64,000 nucleotides of DNA, taken from contig NZ_JAZIBG010000048.1 of NCBI RefSeq assembly GCF_036621135.1, positions 124,001 through 188,000 of the forward strand, written 5' to 3'. The notes under the pieces were generated by a model. That model did not search any database. It was not told where the DNA came from and saw nothing but the letters and a program-made list of their open reading frames with translations. How positions within the stretch are numbered: position 1 is the first letter of the stretch; each line of letters begins with the position of its first letter. Shown here one piece after another: positions 26,343-35,465 of the stretch. The position numbers and the translations under genes were made by a program. This DNA comes from Aquincola agrisoli. Its GTDB lineage: Bacteria; Pseudomonadota; Gammaproteobacteria; Burkholderiales; Burkholderiaceae_C.

Positions 26343-27418
26343 GGCCGCTGCGCCGTGGCGGCGATGCAGTCGCCCCAGGCCGGCCGCCACCACAGCAGCG
26401 CCCGCTGGGCGAGGCAGAACCACGCGGAGGTCCAGGCCGCCCCGCGTCCCCGCGCCGCGCCGTCGCGCAGCAGCGCGCTCTCGCGCACGATCGACGGTGC
26501 GACCCAGGGCCCGACCCGCACCCCGGCGAAGCCTGCACCGTCCAGCAGCCGCTGCATCGCCGGCGGCGAGAGCACCTGCAGGTGCCGCGGCGGCTCCAGG
26601 CCGCGCCAGCACGCCCCGAACCAGGCATGGCCCAGGCTCGCGGCGTTGGGGGTGAAGAGCACGAGGCGGCCCCCCGGGCGCAGCAGGCGCGCGCATTCGC
26701 GCAGCGTGGCGGCGGGATCGGGCACGTGCTCGATCACGTGGTTCAGCGTGATGGCGTCGAAGCTCGCTGGCGCGAAGCGCTGCTGCTCCAGCGTGCCGGT
26801 GGCGACCGCGAGCCCGCGCGAGCGCGCGAGCGCGGCCGCGGTGTCGTCGAACTCCACGCCCGCCACCTGCCAGCCGTGCCGCCGCATGGTGGCCAGCCAC
26901 TCGCCGCTGCCGCACCCCACATCGAGCAGGCGACCGCCGGCCTGCGCCGGCAGCAGCCGCACCTCGCCGTCGGCGGCGTCGCGCCGGGCGCGCAGCCCGG
27001 CCATCAGCAGCATGCCCCAGCGCACGCGGCCGGCCGGGCCGTAGCCGTAGCGCTCGGCCAGGTAGCGGCGGTGCAGCCGGCCCAGCAGCCTGTGCAGCGG
27101 GCGGGCGGCAGGGGCCGGCCGCTCGGCGGGCCGGTCGGCGTGGGTGTAGTAGCGCGCATAGGCCAGCCCGAGGTCCGCCGCCAGCGGCGACGGATCGAGC
27201 CAGAGCGAGCCGCAGTCCGCGCCCGGGCAGCGCCGCACGCCCCAGGCGCCCGGCGCGCCGAAGAGGCGGTCGTGCAGGCCGCGGTAGAGCCAGGCGCCGG
27301 TGGCGCCGCACACCGGGCAGGCGGGGCACGGCACGGTGCGGATGGCCGCCGCGGGGGAGCCGGCCATGCGCCCGGCCGGCGCAGAGGTCGGCAAAGAGGT
27401 CGGTGCCGGTTGTTTCAT
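26339..27418 (-). CDS. Class I SAM-dependent methyltransferase with N-terminal Cys cluster
   Basis: This is a 359-residue enzyme. An N-terminal metal-binding cluster (CPACPVCGATG, then RRCPGADCGSLWLDP) precedes the methyltransferase core, with LLDVGCGSGEWLATMRRHGW as the SAM site near residue 170 and ITLNHVIEHVPDPAATL as the acceptor-side motif. This order is common in sugar or lipid methyltransferases of surface-polysaccharide loci. It overlaps both neighbours by ATGA and would modify sugars of the repeat unit. Confidence 0.85.
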   Translation of the reverse strand: MKQPAPTSLPTSAPAGRMAGSPAAAIRTVPCPACPVCGATGAWLYRGLHDRLFGAPGAWGVRRCPGADCGSLWLDPSPLAADLGLAYARYYTHADRPAERPAPAARPLHRLLGRLHRRYLAERYGYGPAGRVRWGMLLMAGLRARRDAADGEVRLLPAQAGGRLLDVGCGSGEWLATMRRHGWQVAGVEFDDTAAALARSRGLAVATGTLEQQRFAPASFDAITLNHVIEHVPDPAATLRECARLLRPGGRLVLFTPNAASLGHAWFGACWRGLEPPRHLQVLSPPAMQRLLDGAGFAGVRVGPWVAPSIVRESALLRDGAARGRGAAWTSAWFCLAQRALLWWRPAWGDCIAATAQRP

Positions 27419-28614
27419 GCCGGCCCCAGGCCGAGCCCGTCGGCGTAGGCGCGCAGCAGCCGCGGCACCGAATGCTCCCAGGCCAGCGACTCGGCCACGC
27501 GGCGGCGGCCGATCTCGCCCATGCGCGCGCACTCCTCGGGCCGGTCGAGCAGCCAGCAGACGCGGGCGGCGAAGTCCTGCTCGTCGTTGGCCTGCGCGTA
27601 GAGCGCGGCGCCTTCGGCCGAGCGGCGCGTCTCGGGCAGGTCGAAGGCCACGCTGGGCTTGGAGAGCGCCATGTACTCCATCATCTTGTTCATCGTCGAC
27701 TTGTCGTTGAGCGGACTGGACGGGTCGGGCTGGATGCAGACCGTGGTGGCCGACAGGTGGCGGCGCGCCTCCTGCTCGGGCAGCAGCCCGGTGAAGTGCA
27801 CCCACGGCTCGATGCCCAGCTCGCCGGCCAGGGCCTGGATGCCCGGCAGCGCATCGCCGTGGCCGATGATCACGGCGAGGAAGTCGCGCCGCCCGAGGCG
27901 GTGCACCATGTGCGCGATGGCCCGCAGCCAATAGTCGAGCCCGTCCTGCGGACCGATCATCCCGACGTAGCCGATGAGGTGTGCGGCCCGGCCGCGCAGC
28001 GCCGGGTCGGGCGGCATCGGCTGGTACGACAGCGGCGGCCCGTTGCGCACCACGAAGACCTTGTCGGCCGGCTTGCCACCGCGCTCGATTGCCAGCTGGC
28101 GGTACGACTCGTTGGTCGCGATCACGACGTCCGCCGCCGCGTAGGCGCAGCGCTCGGCCAGCCGCAGGCATCGGTAGGCGATGTCCTTGCGCTGCCGCGC
28201 GGAGCGCGAGAGGTAGATCTCGGGCGACAGGTCGTGCTGGTCGAACACGAACTTCTTGCCGCACAGCCCGGCCACCGCGCCGATCGCGCACAGCACGTCG
28301 GGCGGGTTGGCGGCATGCACGACGTCGACACCCTCGCGCAGCACCACCCAGCCCGCCAGCGCGCCCATCGCCAGCGTCGCGTAGAGGAACTCGAACGCAT
28401 AGCCGGCGATGCCCCGGCCGCCCGGCGGCTGTGGGAAGCGGTGCACCCGGATGCCGTCGATCTCCTCGCGCCACCGCTGCCCGGGCGCGCGCGGCGCGAT
28501 CACCGAGACGCGGTAGCCGGCGTCGCGCAGGGCCTGGGCCTCGCGCCGCACGCGGAAGTCGAAGGGGTAGCTGTTGTTCTCCACCAGCAGCAGCACGCGC
28601 ACGGCCTGTCGCAT
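27415..28614 (-). CDS. Glycosyltransferase family 4
   Basis: This 399-residue GT-B enzyme has an N-terminal Rossmann half (VLLLVENNSYPFDFRVRREAQ, then DVVHAANPPDVL). The C-terminal donor half contains IGYVGMIGPQDGLDYWLRAIA and the segment DKSTMNKMMEYMALSKPSVAFDLPETRRSAEGA, the usual GT4 E-x7-E region. It resembles WbuB/WcaI-type enzymes of capsule loci. The ATG at 28614 lies two bases downstream of the deacetylase-like gene's stop. Confidence 0.9.
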   Translation of the reverse strand: MRQAVRVLLLVENNSYPFDFRVRREAQALRDAGYRVSVIAPRAPGQRWREEIDGIRVHRFPQPPGGRGIAGYAFEFLYATLAMGALAGWVVLREGVDVVHAANPPDVLCAIGAVAGLCGKKFVFDQHDLSPEIYLSRSARQRKDIAYRCLRLAERCAYAAADVVIATNESYRQLAIERGGKPADKVFVVRNGPPLSYQPMPPDPALRGRAAHLIGYVGMIGPQDGLDYWLRAIAHMVHRLGRRDFLAVIIGHGDALPGIQALAGELGIEPWVHFTGLLPEQEARRHLSATTVCIQPDPSSPLNDKSTMNKMMEYMALSKPSVAFDLPETRRSAEGAALYAQANDEQDFAARVCWLLDRPEECARMGEIGRRRVAESLAWEHSVPRLLRAYADGLGLGPA

Positions 28615-28616
28615 CG

Positions 28617-30272
28617 TCAACTCCTCGGGTCGAGCCCGGGCACGGCCGCCGCGCGGGCCGGACCAGGCAGCATCACGGAAAGCCGGTCGCGGGCCTCGGC
28701 GAGCAGGCGCCGCACCGCCAGCGCCGGCCGGCGCCGCGGCGGCGCGGACTCGTCGGGCTCCGCGGGCGCGGCCGCCTCGATCGTCAGCGCCGGGAGCCCT
28801 GGGGCGTCGGACCTGATGCAGTGCCAGCGCACGCCCGGCCGGGGCTCGACCTCGACGGCGCCGCGCGGCCAGCCGCCGTCGAGGGTGAGCTCGACGCGCC
28901 GGCCGAAAGGCCGCACGCGGCAGATATCGCCCTCGCGGCGCCACGCCGCGCCGCGCGCAGCCAGCGACGCCATGCCCGACCAGTGCACGTCGCCCAGGCC
29001 GTTGATGAAACCGGCCCACTCGTCGAACAGCGCGGGCCCGCCGCGCAGGTCCTGCTGGTGCACCCGCAGCACCAGGGCCTGGCCGAGGTAGGCCGCCAGC
29101 AGCAGCGCGTTGCGCGGCTCGCCGCCCAGCCCCCAGCGCGGCATTACCGGGCAGGACTGCACCCATTCCGCCGGCGCGTATCCCGCGGTGCGGTGCCAGG
29201 GTGCGCCGGGGTTGTGCGCCCGCAGCGAGCCGGTGGACAGGCACGCGCCGTCGAAGCCCAGGGCCGGCAGCAGCGCGAGCATCGCGGCGCTGCACGCGCC
29301 GTGCGGCGGCACCATCACCCGGCTCACCGACACGCCCGCCGCGGCCTCGAGCCGTCGGATGCGCCGCAGCGCCTGCTGCAGCAGCGCGACCGCGCCGGGC
29401 GCGCTGCGCGGCACCGACAGCTCGTTGCGCGCATGGTCGTTGCCATGCACCGTGAGCGACAGCGTGGACGGATGCTCGCGGAAGATCGCCGCGGTGGCCG
29501 CGTGCGTGAACCAGGTGTCGGCCGGCACGGTCGCGAAGCACACGTGGTAGCGGTGGCGGGCGGCCTGCCGCGACAGCACGCGGTAGTCCACGTGGCCGTA
29601 GCTCGGCCAGTGCAGGTTGGGGTCGTCGACCATGAACGCGGCGCGCAGCGGCGGCGCCACGAAGGCCGCTTCGCCCGACACGATGCGCAGCAGGTGCAGC
29701 AGCGGCAGCAGCTCGATGAAGCGCTGGCCGTTGAACACATCCGCGAAGCCCTGGCCTTCGGCCAGCGCCGGCAGTGCGAAGGCGCTGCGGTGGTGGGCGG
29801 TCCCGGCGCGCTCCTCGACCGTCCACCACGGCTCGCCCCCGCAGGTCGCCAGCACGCGCGTGCCGCCGGGCGGCGCCGCCAGCGGCGCCCGTGCCGAGGC
29901 CCGGGTGCGCAGCGTGCGCCCGCGCAGCGGCCAGGGCACGGCGGGGTCGTCGGCGAAGCGCACGTCCACCGCCATCAGCGCGTCCTCGTGCGCCGCCGCG
30001 GCCCAGAGCGAGACCCGCAGCGACGGCACGCGCTCGGCCTGCGCATCCTCGCCCCCGCCGGCCCCCTGGCCGTCGTCGTCGGCCGCGAGCAGCTGCACGC
30101 GCAGCGCACGGCGGGCCTGCAGGCTGATGCGCGATTGCCGCGCCTCGTCGAACCGCACCGGCAGCAGGGCCTCCAGCAGCGCCAGCAGCGGGCGCGCATG
30201 GGCGATGGCGCTGTGCGGCCCCTGCAGGCTGCAGATGGCGCGCGGCGCGGCGGCGGCGTTGGCGGGGGTCAC
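28617..30272 (-). CDS. Polysaccharide-deacetylase-like (NodB-fold) protein
   Basis: This 551-residue protein contains a NodB-like barrel in its middle. AAFMVDDPNLHWPSYGHVDYR supplies a candidate metal Asp pair, LTVHGNDHARNEL a His, and VMVPPHGACSAAML resembles the later proline-rich motif. The C-terminal 120 residues have beta-strand character (VELTLDGGWPRGAVEVE). No signal peptide is seen, so it may act on lipid-linked intermediates on the cytoplasmic side, or exit another way. Start is GTG at 30272, overlapping the preceding stop. Confidence 0.65.
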   Translation of the reverse strand: MTPANAAAAPRAICSLQGPHSAIAHARPLLALLEALLPVRFDEARQSRISLQARRALRVQLLAADDDGQGAGGGEDAQAERVPSLRVSLWAAAAHEDALMAVDVRFADDPAVPWPLRGRTLRTRASARAPLAAPPGGTRVLATCGGEPWWTVEERAGTAHHRSAFALPALAEGQGFADVFNGQRFIELLPLLHLLRIVSGEAAFVAPPLRAAFMVDDPNLHWPSYGHVDYRVLSRQAARHRYHVCFATVPADTWFTHAATAAIFREHPSTLSLTVHGNDHARNELSVPRSAPGAVALLQQALRRIRRLEAAAGVSVSRVMVPPHGACSAAMLALLPALGFDGACLSTGSLRAHNPGAPWHRTAGYAPAEWVQSCPVMPRWGLGGEPRNALLLAAYLGQALVLRVHQQDLRGGPALFDEWAGFINGLGDVHWSGMASLAARGAAWRREGDICRVRPFGRRVELTLDGGWPRGAVEVEPRPGVRWHCIRSDAPGLPALTIEAAAPAEPDESAPPRRRPALAVRRLLAEARDRLSVMLPGPARAAAVPGLDPRS

Positions 30273-31213
30273 GCGACGTCCTTTCCGGTGAGCAGCCAGC
30301 GCAGGCACGCCAGGTCCTCGCGCAGCTTGTGGCGCAGCGGGTCCGACGGCACCCCGCCCAGCAGCCGCCGGACGCCCCGCGCCGCCAGCCGCAGCCCGTG
30401 GTGCAGCAGCGCCAGCGAGCGGAACAAGGCATCGCCGGCCAGGCCGTAGTACTTGCGCCAGTACGCCAGGTTCGACCGCAGGTACTGGATGCTGTAGCGC
30501 AGCGGCGCGTTGGCGGAACTGGCGCCGCCGTGGTGCAGCGCGACGGCGGCCGGCTCGAACACGATGCGCCAGCCGCGCGCGGCGAAGCGCCGGCACCAGT
30601 CGACGTCCTCCATGTAGAAGAAGAACCGCTCGTCCAGCGGGCCGACCTCCGCGACCGCGCTCGCGCGTGCCAGCCAGAAGCAGCCGCTGAGCACCTCGGC
30701 CTCGGCGCGGGTGTCGTGCGCGAAGTGCCGCATCTCGTGGCCCGAGAGCAGCGCATGGCGGCCGAACACCCGGTCCAGCGCCAGCGTGCGGCACAAGGTG
30801 TTCCACACGGTGGGCCTGCGCCGGCAGCTGCCCTGCGCCCGGCCCTGCCGGTCGACGATGCGCGGCCCGGCCAGCCCGATGCGGGGGTCGGACTGCAGGC
30901 AGCCGGCCAGCGCCTCGAAGCAGCCCGGCCGCACCTCCACGTCGGAGTTGACGAGCGCCAGCAGCGGCCCGCACGCGAGCGACATGCCGAGGTTGTTGGC
31001 GCGGGCGAAGCCGAGGTTGGCACCGGCCTCGACGAGCCGCACCTCCGGGAAGGCGTCGCGCACCATCGCGGCCGAGCCGTCGGACGATGCGTTGTCGACG
31101 ACGATCACCTCGCCGACGACGCCCCCGCGCCCGCACGCGCGCACCGACTGCAGGCAGGCGTGCAGGTACGCCCTCGCGTTCCAGCTGACGATGATCACCG
31201 AGATGCCGTTCAT
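30269..31213 (-). CDS. Glycosyltransferase family 2 (rhamnosyltransferase-like)
   Basis: This 314-residue GT-A enzyme begins ISVIIVSWNARAYLHACLQSV. It has VIVVDNASSDGSAAMV as the nucleotide-binding motif, LVNSDVEVRPG as the DxD equivalent and FYMEDVDWCRRFAARGW as the catalytic ED motif. This is the pattern of WbbL-type rhamnosyltransferases. The ATG at 31213 overlaps the stop of the ligase gene (ATGA). It would add one sugar to the lipid-linked repeat unit in the cytoplasm. Confidence 0.92.
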   Translation of the reverse strand: MNGISVIIVSWNARAYLHACLQSVRACGRGGVVGEVIVVDNASSDGSAAMVRDAFPEVRLVEAGANLGFARANNLGMSLACGPLLALVNSDVEVRPGCFEALAGCLQSDPRIGLAGPRIVDRQGRAQGSCRRRPTVWNTLCRTLALDRVFGRHALLSGHEMRHFAHDTRAEAEVLSGCFWLARASAVAEVGPLDERFFFYMEDVDWCRRFAARGWRIVFEPAAVALHHGGASSANAPLRYSIQYLRSNLAYWRKYYGLAGDALFRSLALLHHGLRLAARGVRRLLGGVPSDPLRHKLREDLACLRWLLTGKDVA

Positions 31214-32589
31214 GAGCGCACCATCCCCCGGCTGTGCCAGTGCCCGGGCAGCGTGTCCTCCTCCGCGGCCGCCTGGCCCTGGTGCAGCACCAGCGCGGCG
31301 ATGCCTGCGAGCGTGAGGTAGACGAAGAACACCGACTGGTCGAACACCGACACCGACATGAAGTTGAGCAGGTGGCCGAACAGCGTCGCGCCGAGCAGCC
31401 AGGCCAGCCGGTCGGGCGGCAGCGGCGCGGCGGCGCGGGCCCCGTTGTCCCCGTCCCCGGCCGCCGTGTCGGGCGCCTGGCCAGGCACCGTGTCCGGCGC
31501 GCCGCCGTTCGCGTGGACCACCCGCCCCACGTCGCGGAACGCCGAAGCCAGCACCGCCACGAACAGCAGCATCAGCAGCAGCCCGCCCATCACCCCCATC
31601 GCCAGCACATGGTTGGTGATGTCGGTGTGCTGGCGGTTCGCGTAGATGCCCGAGGCCATCCAGTGCCGCGTGTAGTCGGTGCCGACGAGCCACCATTCGT
31701 CGAGGTGCTCCAGCGCCGAGCGGATCAGCTGCGCGCGGTGCCAGCCGCGGCTGCCGCCGGCGATGTCGACCCGCGCCAGCACGAAGTAGAACGGGTCGTT
31801 CATCACGCCTTGGAGCGCGATGCCGGCCGCCACCAGCGCCAGCCGCACCTCGCGCATGTGCCAGCGCAGCGGCCAGAAGCACAGCGCCAGCACGATGAAG
31901 CCGGCCATCAGCACGGGACCGCTCGAATGGCTGGCGTACAGCATCGCGGCGGCATCGAAGAAGCCCAGCAGCGCCAGGCCGCGGCGCTGGCGCCACAGCG
32001 CGATCGCCATCGGCACGCAGGCGGCGCCGACCGTGCCCGCCAGGATCGGATGCGCAAAGGGGCCGCTCGCGCGCAGCTGGCCGTCGCGCATCGCCGCCAT
32101 CGGGTTGACGCCGCCCAGCACCGAGAACGCGTTCTCGCCGGTGTGCGTCTCCACCAGCATCAGCAGCGACACCGGCAGCAGCGCCGCGCAGGCGGCGCCG
32201 AAGAGCCGCAGCAGCTCCTGCGCGTCGCGCACGAACACACGCAGCAGCACGTAGCAGCCGAGGTCGCTCCAGACGATGCCGGCGCGGTAGATCCAGGTGC
32301 CGGGCTCGTGGAAGACCGCGCTGCCCACCAGCCACGCCGCCCAGGCCAGCATCAGCCTGTCGGTCGTGCCCACGCCGCCGGCCATCGACTCGCCGCGCAC
32401 CAGCACGCGCAGCACCCCCACCGCGACCAGCAGGCGCAGCACCGAGAAGTTGGCCGGCCCGATCTCGATGGCCACGCCCGTGGTGGTGTACACCGCGGCC
32501 AGCAGCAGCGGCAGCGCGGCGAACGTGCGCGGCAGCGTCCACAGCGCGATGGCGCCGACGCCGGCCAGGCCCAGCGAGAGCAGGTTCAC
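31210..32589 (-). CDS. O-antigen ligase/polymerase-like membrane protein
   Basis: This 459-residue protein has roughly ten transmembrane helices, a long periplasmic loop and the Wzy/WaaL-type segment LIRSALEHLDEWWLVGTDYT, then TDITNHVLAMGVMGGLLLM. It probably polymerises or transfers the polysaccharide in the periplasm. The charged loop near residues 380-410 (Pro/Ala/Asp-rich) looks flexible. Start is GTG at 32589, overlapping the amidotransferase stop by GTGA. Family members diverge strongly, so ligase and polymerase cannot be separated here. Confidence 0.8.
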   Translation of the reverse strand: MNLLSLGLAGVGAIALWTLPRTFAALPLLLAAVYTTTGVAIEIGPANFSVLRLLVAVGVLRVLVRGESMAGGVGTTDRLMLAWAAWLVGSAVFHEPGTWIYRAGIVWSDLGCYVLLRVFVRDAQELLRLFGAACAALLPVSLLMLVETHTGENAFSVLGGVNPMAAMRDGQLRASGPFAHPILAGTVGAACVPMAIALWRQRRGLALLGFFDAAAMLYASHSSGPVLMAGFIVLALCFWPLRWHMREVRLALVAAGIALQGVMNDPFYFVLARVDIAGGSRGWHRAQLIRSALEHLDEWWLVGTDYTRHWMASGIYANRQHTDITNHVLAMGVMGGLLLMLLFVAVLASAFRDVGRVVHANGGAPDTVPGQAPDTAAGDGDNGARAAAPLPPDRLAWLLGATLFGHLLNFMSVSVFDQSVFFVYLTLAGIAALVLHQGQAAAEEDTLPGHWHSRGMVRS

Positions 32590-34574
32590 GCCGGCGCCTC
32601 CTGCGGCAGTGCCGGCGGGTGCGGCGGCTGCCAGGGCCGGGCCGGCGCGGCGGCCGGCGCCTCGGCCGGCGACCATGCGCCCGCCCCGCCCGCGTCCGCG
32701 AACTCGCGGTGCCAGAGCTCCAGCACCAGCAGCGAGAACACTTCCTTCGACCCGCCCTCGCCGCGATCGTGCGCCCGCAGCAGGCGCTCGACGGCGTCGC
32801 GGCGGAAATAGGCCTGCGTCAGCGCCTGGCGGTCCAGCAGCGCATCGAACACCAGGCCGCGCAGCTCGTGCCGCAGCCAGCGGGCGTACGGCACCGGGAA
32901 GCCGGTCTTGCGGCGCGACAGGATCTGCGCGGGCACCGCCTGCGACAGCGCGTCCTTGAGGATCCGCTTGAGCGTCCAGCCGCGCACCTTGAAGTGCGCC
33001 GGCAGCGACGCGGCGAATTCGAGGATGCGCGGGTCGAGCAGCGGCACGCGCAACTCCACCGAAGCGGCCATCGTCATGCGGTCGGCCTTGACCAGCAGGT
33101 CGTCGGGCAGCCAGGTCTTGCTGTCGACGTAGAGCATGCCGCTGAGCAGCGGCTGGCCGCGCATGCGGCGCCAGAGCGCGTGCGTGGTGTCGTCGGGGCG
33201 GTGCCGGCCCAGCGCCTCGGCGAACGCCGGCCGGTACAGCGCGGCCTTGAGCCGGTTGAAGGGCGAATGCGGCGTGGCGGTGCGGCTGAGGTAGTAGCGG
33301 TCGATGGTCAGCGCCGACAGCGCGGCGTAGTGGCTGCCGCGCCGCCAGCCCGCGCCCCGCAGGGCCTGGAAGCCGCCGCGCAGCAGCCAGGGCGCCCCCG
33401 GCGCCGCCGCCTTCAGCCGCTCGAGCATCAGCAGGTTGCGGTACTCCGGGTAGCCGCCGAAGGCCTCGTCGCCCCCCTCGCCCGACAGCAGCACCTTGAC
33501 GCCGGCGTGCCGTGCCGCGCGCGCCAGGAAGTGCAGCGCGATCGCCGGCGGCTCGCACACCGGCTCCTCCATGTGCCGCACATAGGCCGGCAGGTAGTCC
33601 CGGAACTGCGCCGCGCTCATCGAGACCTCGTGGTGGACCGTGCCGAAGCGCTGCGCGGCGATGCGGGCGTAGGGCCGCTCGTCGGCGAAGCCCTCGCCGT
33701 CGAAGCCCATCGTGAAGCTGTGCAGCGGCGCGGCCGAGGCGCCGGCCGCGTGGGCGAGCACGCCGGTCGAGTCGACGCCGCCGCTGAGCAGCACCCCCAC
33801 CGGCACGTCGCTGATCAGGTGGTCGCGCACCGAGCGGCCGAGCAGGCCGCGCAGGGCCTCGACGGCCTCCTCGTAGCCGGCGGCGCCGGCCGGCGTGTCG
33901 AAGCGCAGGTCCCAGTAGGGGCGGACCTCGGTGCGGCCGTCCTGCACCGTCATCCAGTGGCCCGGCGCGAGGCGCTGCACGCCGTCGAACAGCGTCTGCG
34001 TGCCCGGCAGGTAGTAGTGCGTGAGGAAGCGGTCGATCGCCTGCAGGTTCACGCCGCGGGCGACGGCCGGGTCGCACAGCAGCGGCTTGATCTCCGAGGC
34101 GAAGAGCAGCGAGCGCGGCGTGCGCGCGTAGTAGAGCGGCTTGATGCCCAGGCGGTCGCGCGCCAGCAGCAGCTTGCGCCGCCGCTCGTCCCACAGCGCC
34201 AGCGCGAACATGCCGTTCAGCTGCGCGATGCAGTCCTCGCCCAGGTCCTCGTAGAGGTGCACGATGACCTCGGTGTCGGACGCAGTGCGGAACCGGTGCC
34301 CCGCCGCTTCCAGCGACGCGCGCAGCTCGCGGAAGTTGTAGATCTCGCCGTTGAAGACCACCCACACCGAGCCGTCCTCGTTGGGCATCGGCTGCGCGCC
34401 GCCTTCCAGGTCGATGATGCTCAGCCGGGTGTGGCCCAGGCCCACCGGCCCGCGGACGTACTGGCCGCTGCCATCGGGCCCGCGGTGGCCCATCTGCGCG
34501 GCCATCGCACGCACCAGCGCCTCGTCGGCCTGCGCTTGCGGGCCGGTCTGCAGTACGCCGCTGATGCCGCACAT
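32586..34574 (-). CDS. asnB: Asparagine-synthase-type amidotransferase (XrtA/PEP-CTERM locus type)
   Basis: This 662-residue enzyme has an N-terminal glutaminase domain with the nucleophile Cys2 (MCGISG) and a C-terminal synthetase domain with the ATP pyrophosphatase loop VLLSGGVDSTGVLAH near 260-275. It is longer than housekeeping AsnB in its C-terminal tail, which is Pro/Ala-rich. Amidotransferases of this type are regular members of exopolysaccharide/PEP-CTERM loci, where they may amidate a sugar acid. Its stop overlaps the ligase GTG start; 12 bases separate it from the gene upstream. Confidence 0.92.
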   Translation of the reverse strand: MCGISGVLQTGPQAQADEALVRAMAAQMGHRGPDGSGQYVRGPVGLGHTRLSIIDLEGGAQPMPNEDGSVWVVFNGEIYNFRELRASLEAAGHRFRTASDTEVIVHLYEDLGEDCIAQLNGMFALALWDERRRKLLLARDRLGIKPLYYARTPRSLLFASEIKPLLCDPAVARGVNLQAIDRFLTHYYLPGTQTLFDGVQRLAPGHWMTVQDGRTEVRPYWDLRFDTPAGAAGYEEAVEALRGLLGRSVRDHLISDVPVGVLLSGGVDSTGVLAHAAGASAAPLHSFTMGFDGEGFADERPYARIAAQRFGTVHHEVSMSAAQFRDYLPAYVRHMEEPVCEPPAIALHFLARAARHAGVKVLLSGEGGDEAFGGYPEYRNLLMLERLKAAAPGAPWLLRGGFQALRGAGWRRGSHYAALSALTIDRYYLSRTATPHSPFNRLKAALYRPAFAEALGRHRPDDTTHALWRRMRGQPLLSGMLYVDSKTWLPDDLLVKADRMTMAASVELRVPLLDPRILEFAASLPAHFKVRGWTLKRILKDALSQAVPAQILSRRKTGFPVPYARWLRHELRGLVFDALLDRQALTQAYFRRDAVERLLRAHDRGEGGSKEVFSLLVLELWHREFADAGGAGAWSPAEAPAAAPARPWQPPHPPALPQEAPA

Positions 34575-34586
34575 CGCCGGGCCGCC

Positions 34587-35465
34587 CTAGCCGTAGATGC
34601 TGGAGCGCAGCGTCAGGCGCCGCAGCTGCTGGCCGCGCAGCCAGCGGATCGCGTCCGGATCGGGGGCCGTCGGCACCTGCTTCAGGTAACCCGAGCAATA
34701 GCCCGACAGCAGCCCCGCCGCCTGCACCAGCATCGGCCGCCGGAAGGCCCGGCGCACGCACTTGGCCAGCATGAAGGCCGGGTGGTAGCCGGAGACGTAG
34801 TTGGCCCGGCCGTTCTTGAAGGCGTCGCGCCAGCGGCCGGCGGCGGCGCCCGTGGGCTTGAGCTGCACGACGGCCAGGTCGGGGAAGGTGCGTGTCGTCC
34901 AGCCGCGGAAGTTGGCCTGCACCTCGTCGAAGGTGTCCCAGCCCGGCGCCTCGATCAGCGGGGAGATGCGCGCCCAGCAGGCCCGCCGGTAGATCTTGGT
35001 GGCGCCGCGCACATGGAACGGCGGATCGCCCGCCGAATCGACGTACAGCGCGCCGTCCTCCAGCTGGTGCACGGTGCCGCCGCCGATGCCGAGCGTGGCG
35101 TCCTGCCGGAAGGCTTCCAGGCAGGCCTCGAAGTAGCCCGGTGCGAAGCTCAGGTCGCCGTCGAGCTTGACCAGGAACTCCCAGGGCGTGTCGGCCAGCA
35201 GCGCCAGCCCGGCATGGAAGGCCTGCATCACCCCACCGCCTGCCGCGCGGAAGCCGCGGTCGTGCCGGTGCAGCACCGTGATCCAGGGCAGCGTCGCGCA
35301 GCGGTGGTCCAGCAGCGCCGAGGTGCCGTCGGTCGAGCCGTCGTCGACGATGACCCACCGGGCAGGCCGGATCGTCTGCGCCGCCATCGAATCGATGGTC
35401 CGGCCGATGTGGCGGACCTCGTCGCGCACCGGCGTGACGACCGCGTACTGCACCGTCTGCTTCAT
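34587..35465 (-). CDS. Glycosyltransferase family 2
   Basis: This 292-residue GT-A enzyme shows YAVVTPVRDEVRHIGRTIDSM, the nucleotide-binding VIVDDGSTDGTSAL and the metal-binding FLVKLDGDLSFAPGYFE (DxD). A later segment, IYRRACWARISPLIEAPGWDTFDE, fits the acceptor site. No transmembrane helices are evident. The ATG at 35465 overlaps the flippase stop (ATGA). Confidence 0.9.
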   Translation of the reverse strand: MKQTVQYAVVTPVRDEVRHIGRTIDSMAAQTIRPARWVIVDDGSTDGTSALLDHRCATLPWITVLHRHDRGFRAAGGGVMQAFHAGLALLADTPWEFLVKLDGDLSFAPGYFEACLEAFRQDATLGIGGGTVHQLEDGALYVDSAGDPPFHVRGATKIYRRACWARISPLIEAPGWDTFDEVQANFRGWTTRTFPDLAVVQLKPTGAAAGRWRDAFKNGRANYVSGYHPAFMLAKCVRRAFRRPMLVQAAGLLSGYCSGYLKQVPTAPDPDAIRWLRGQQLRRLTLRSSIYG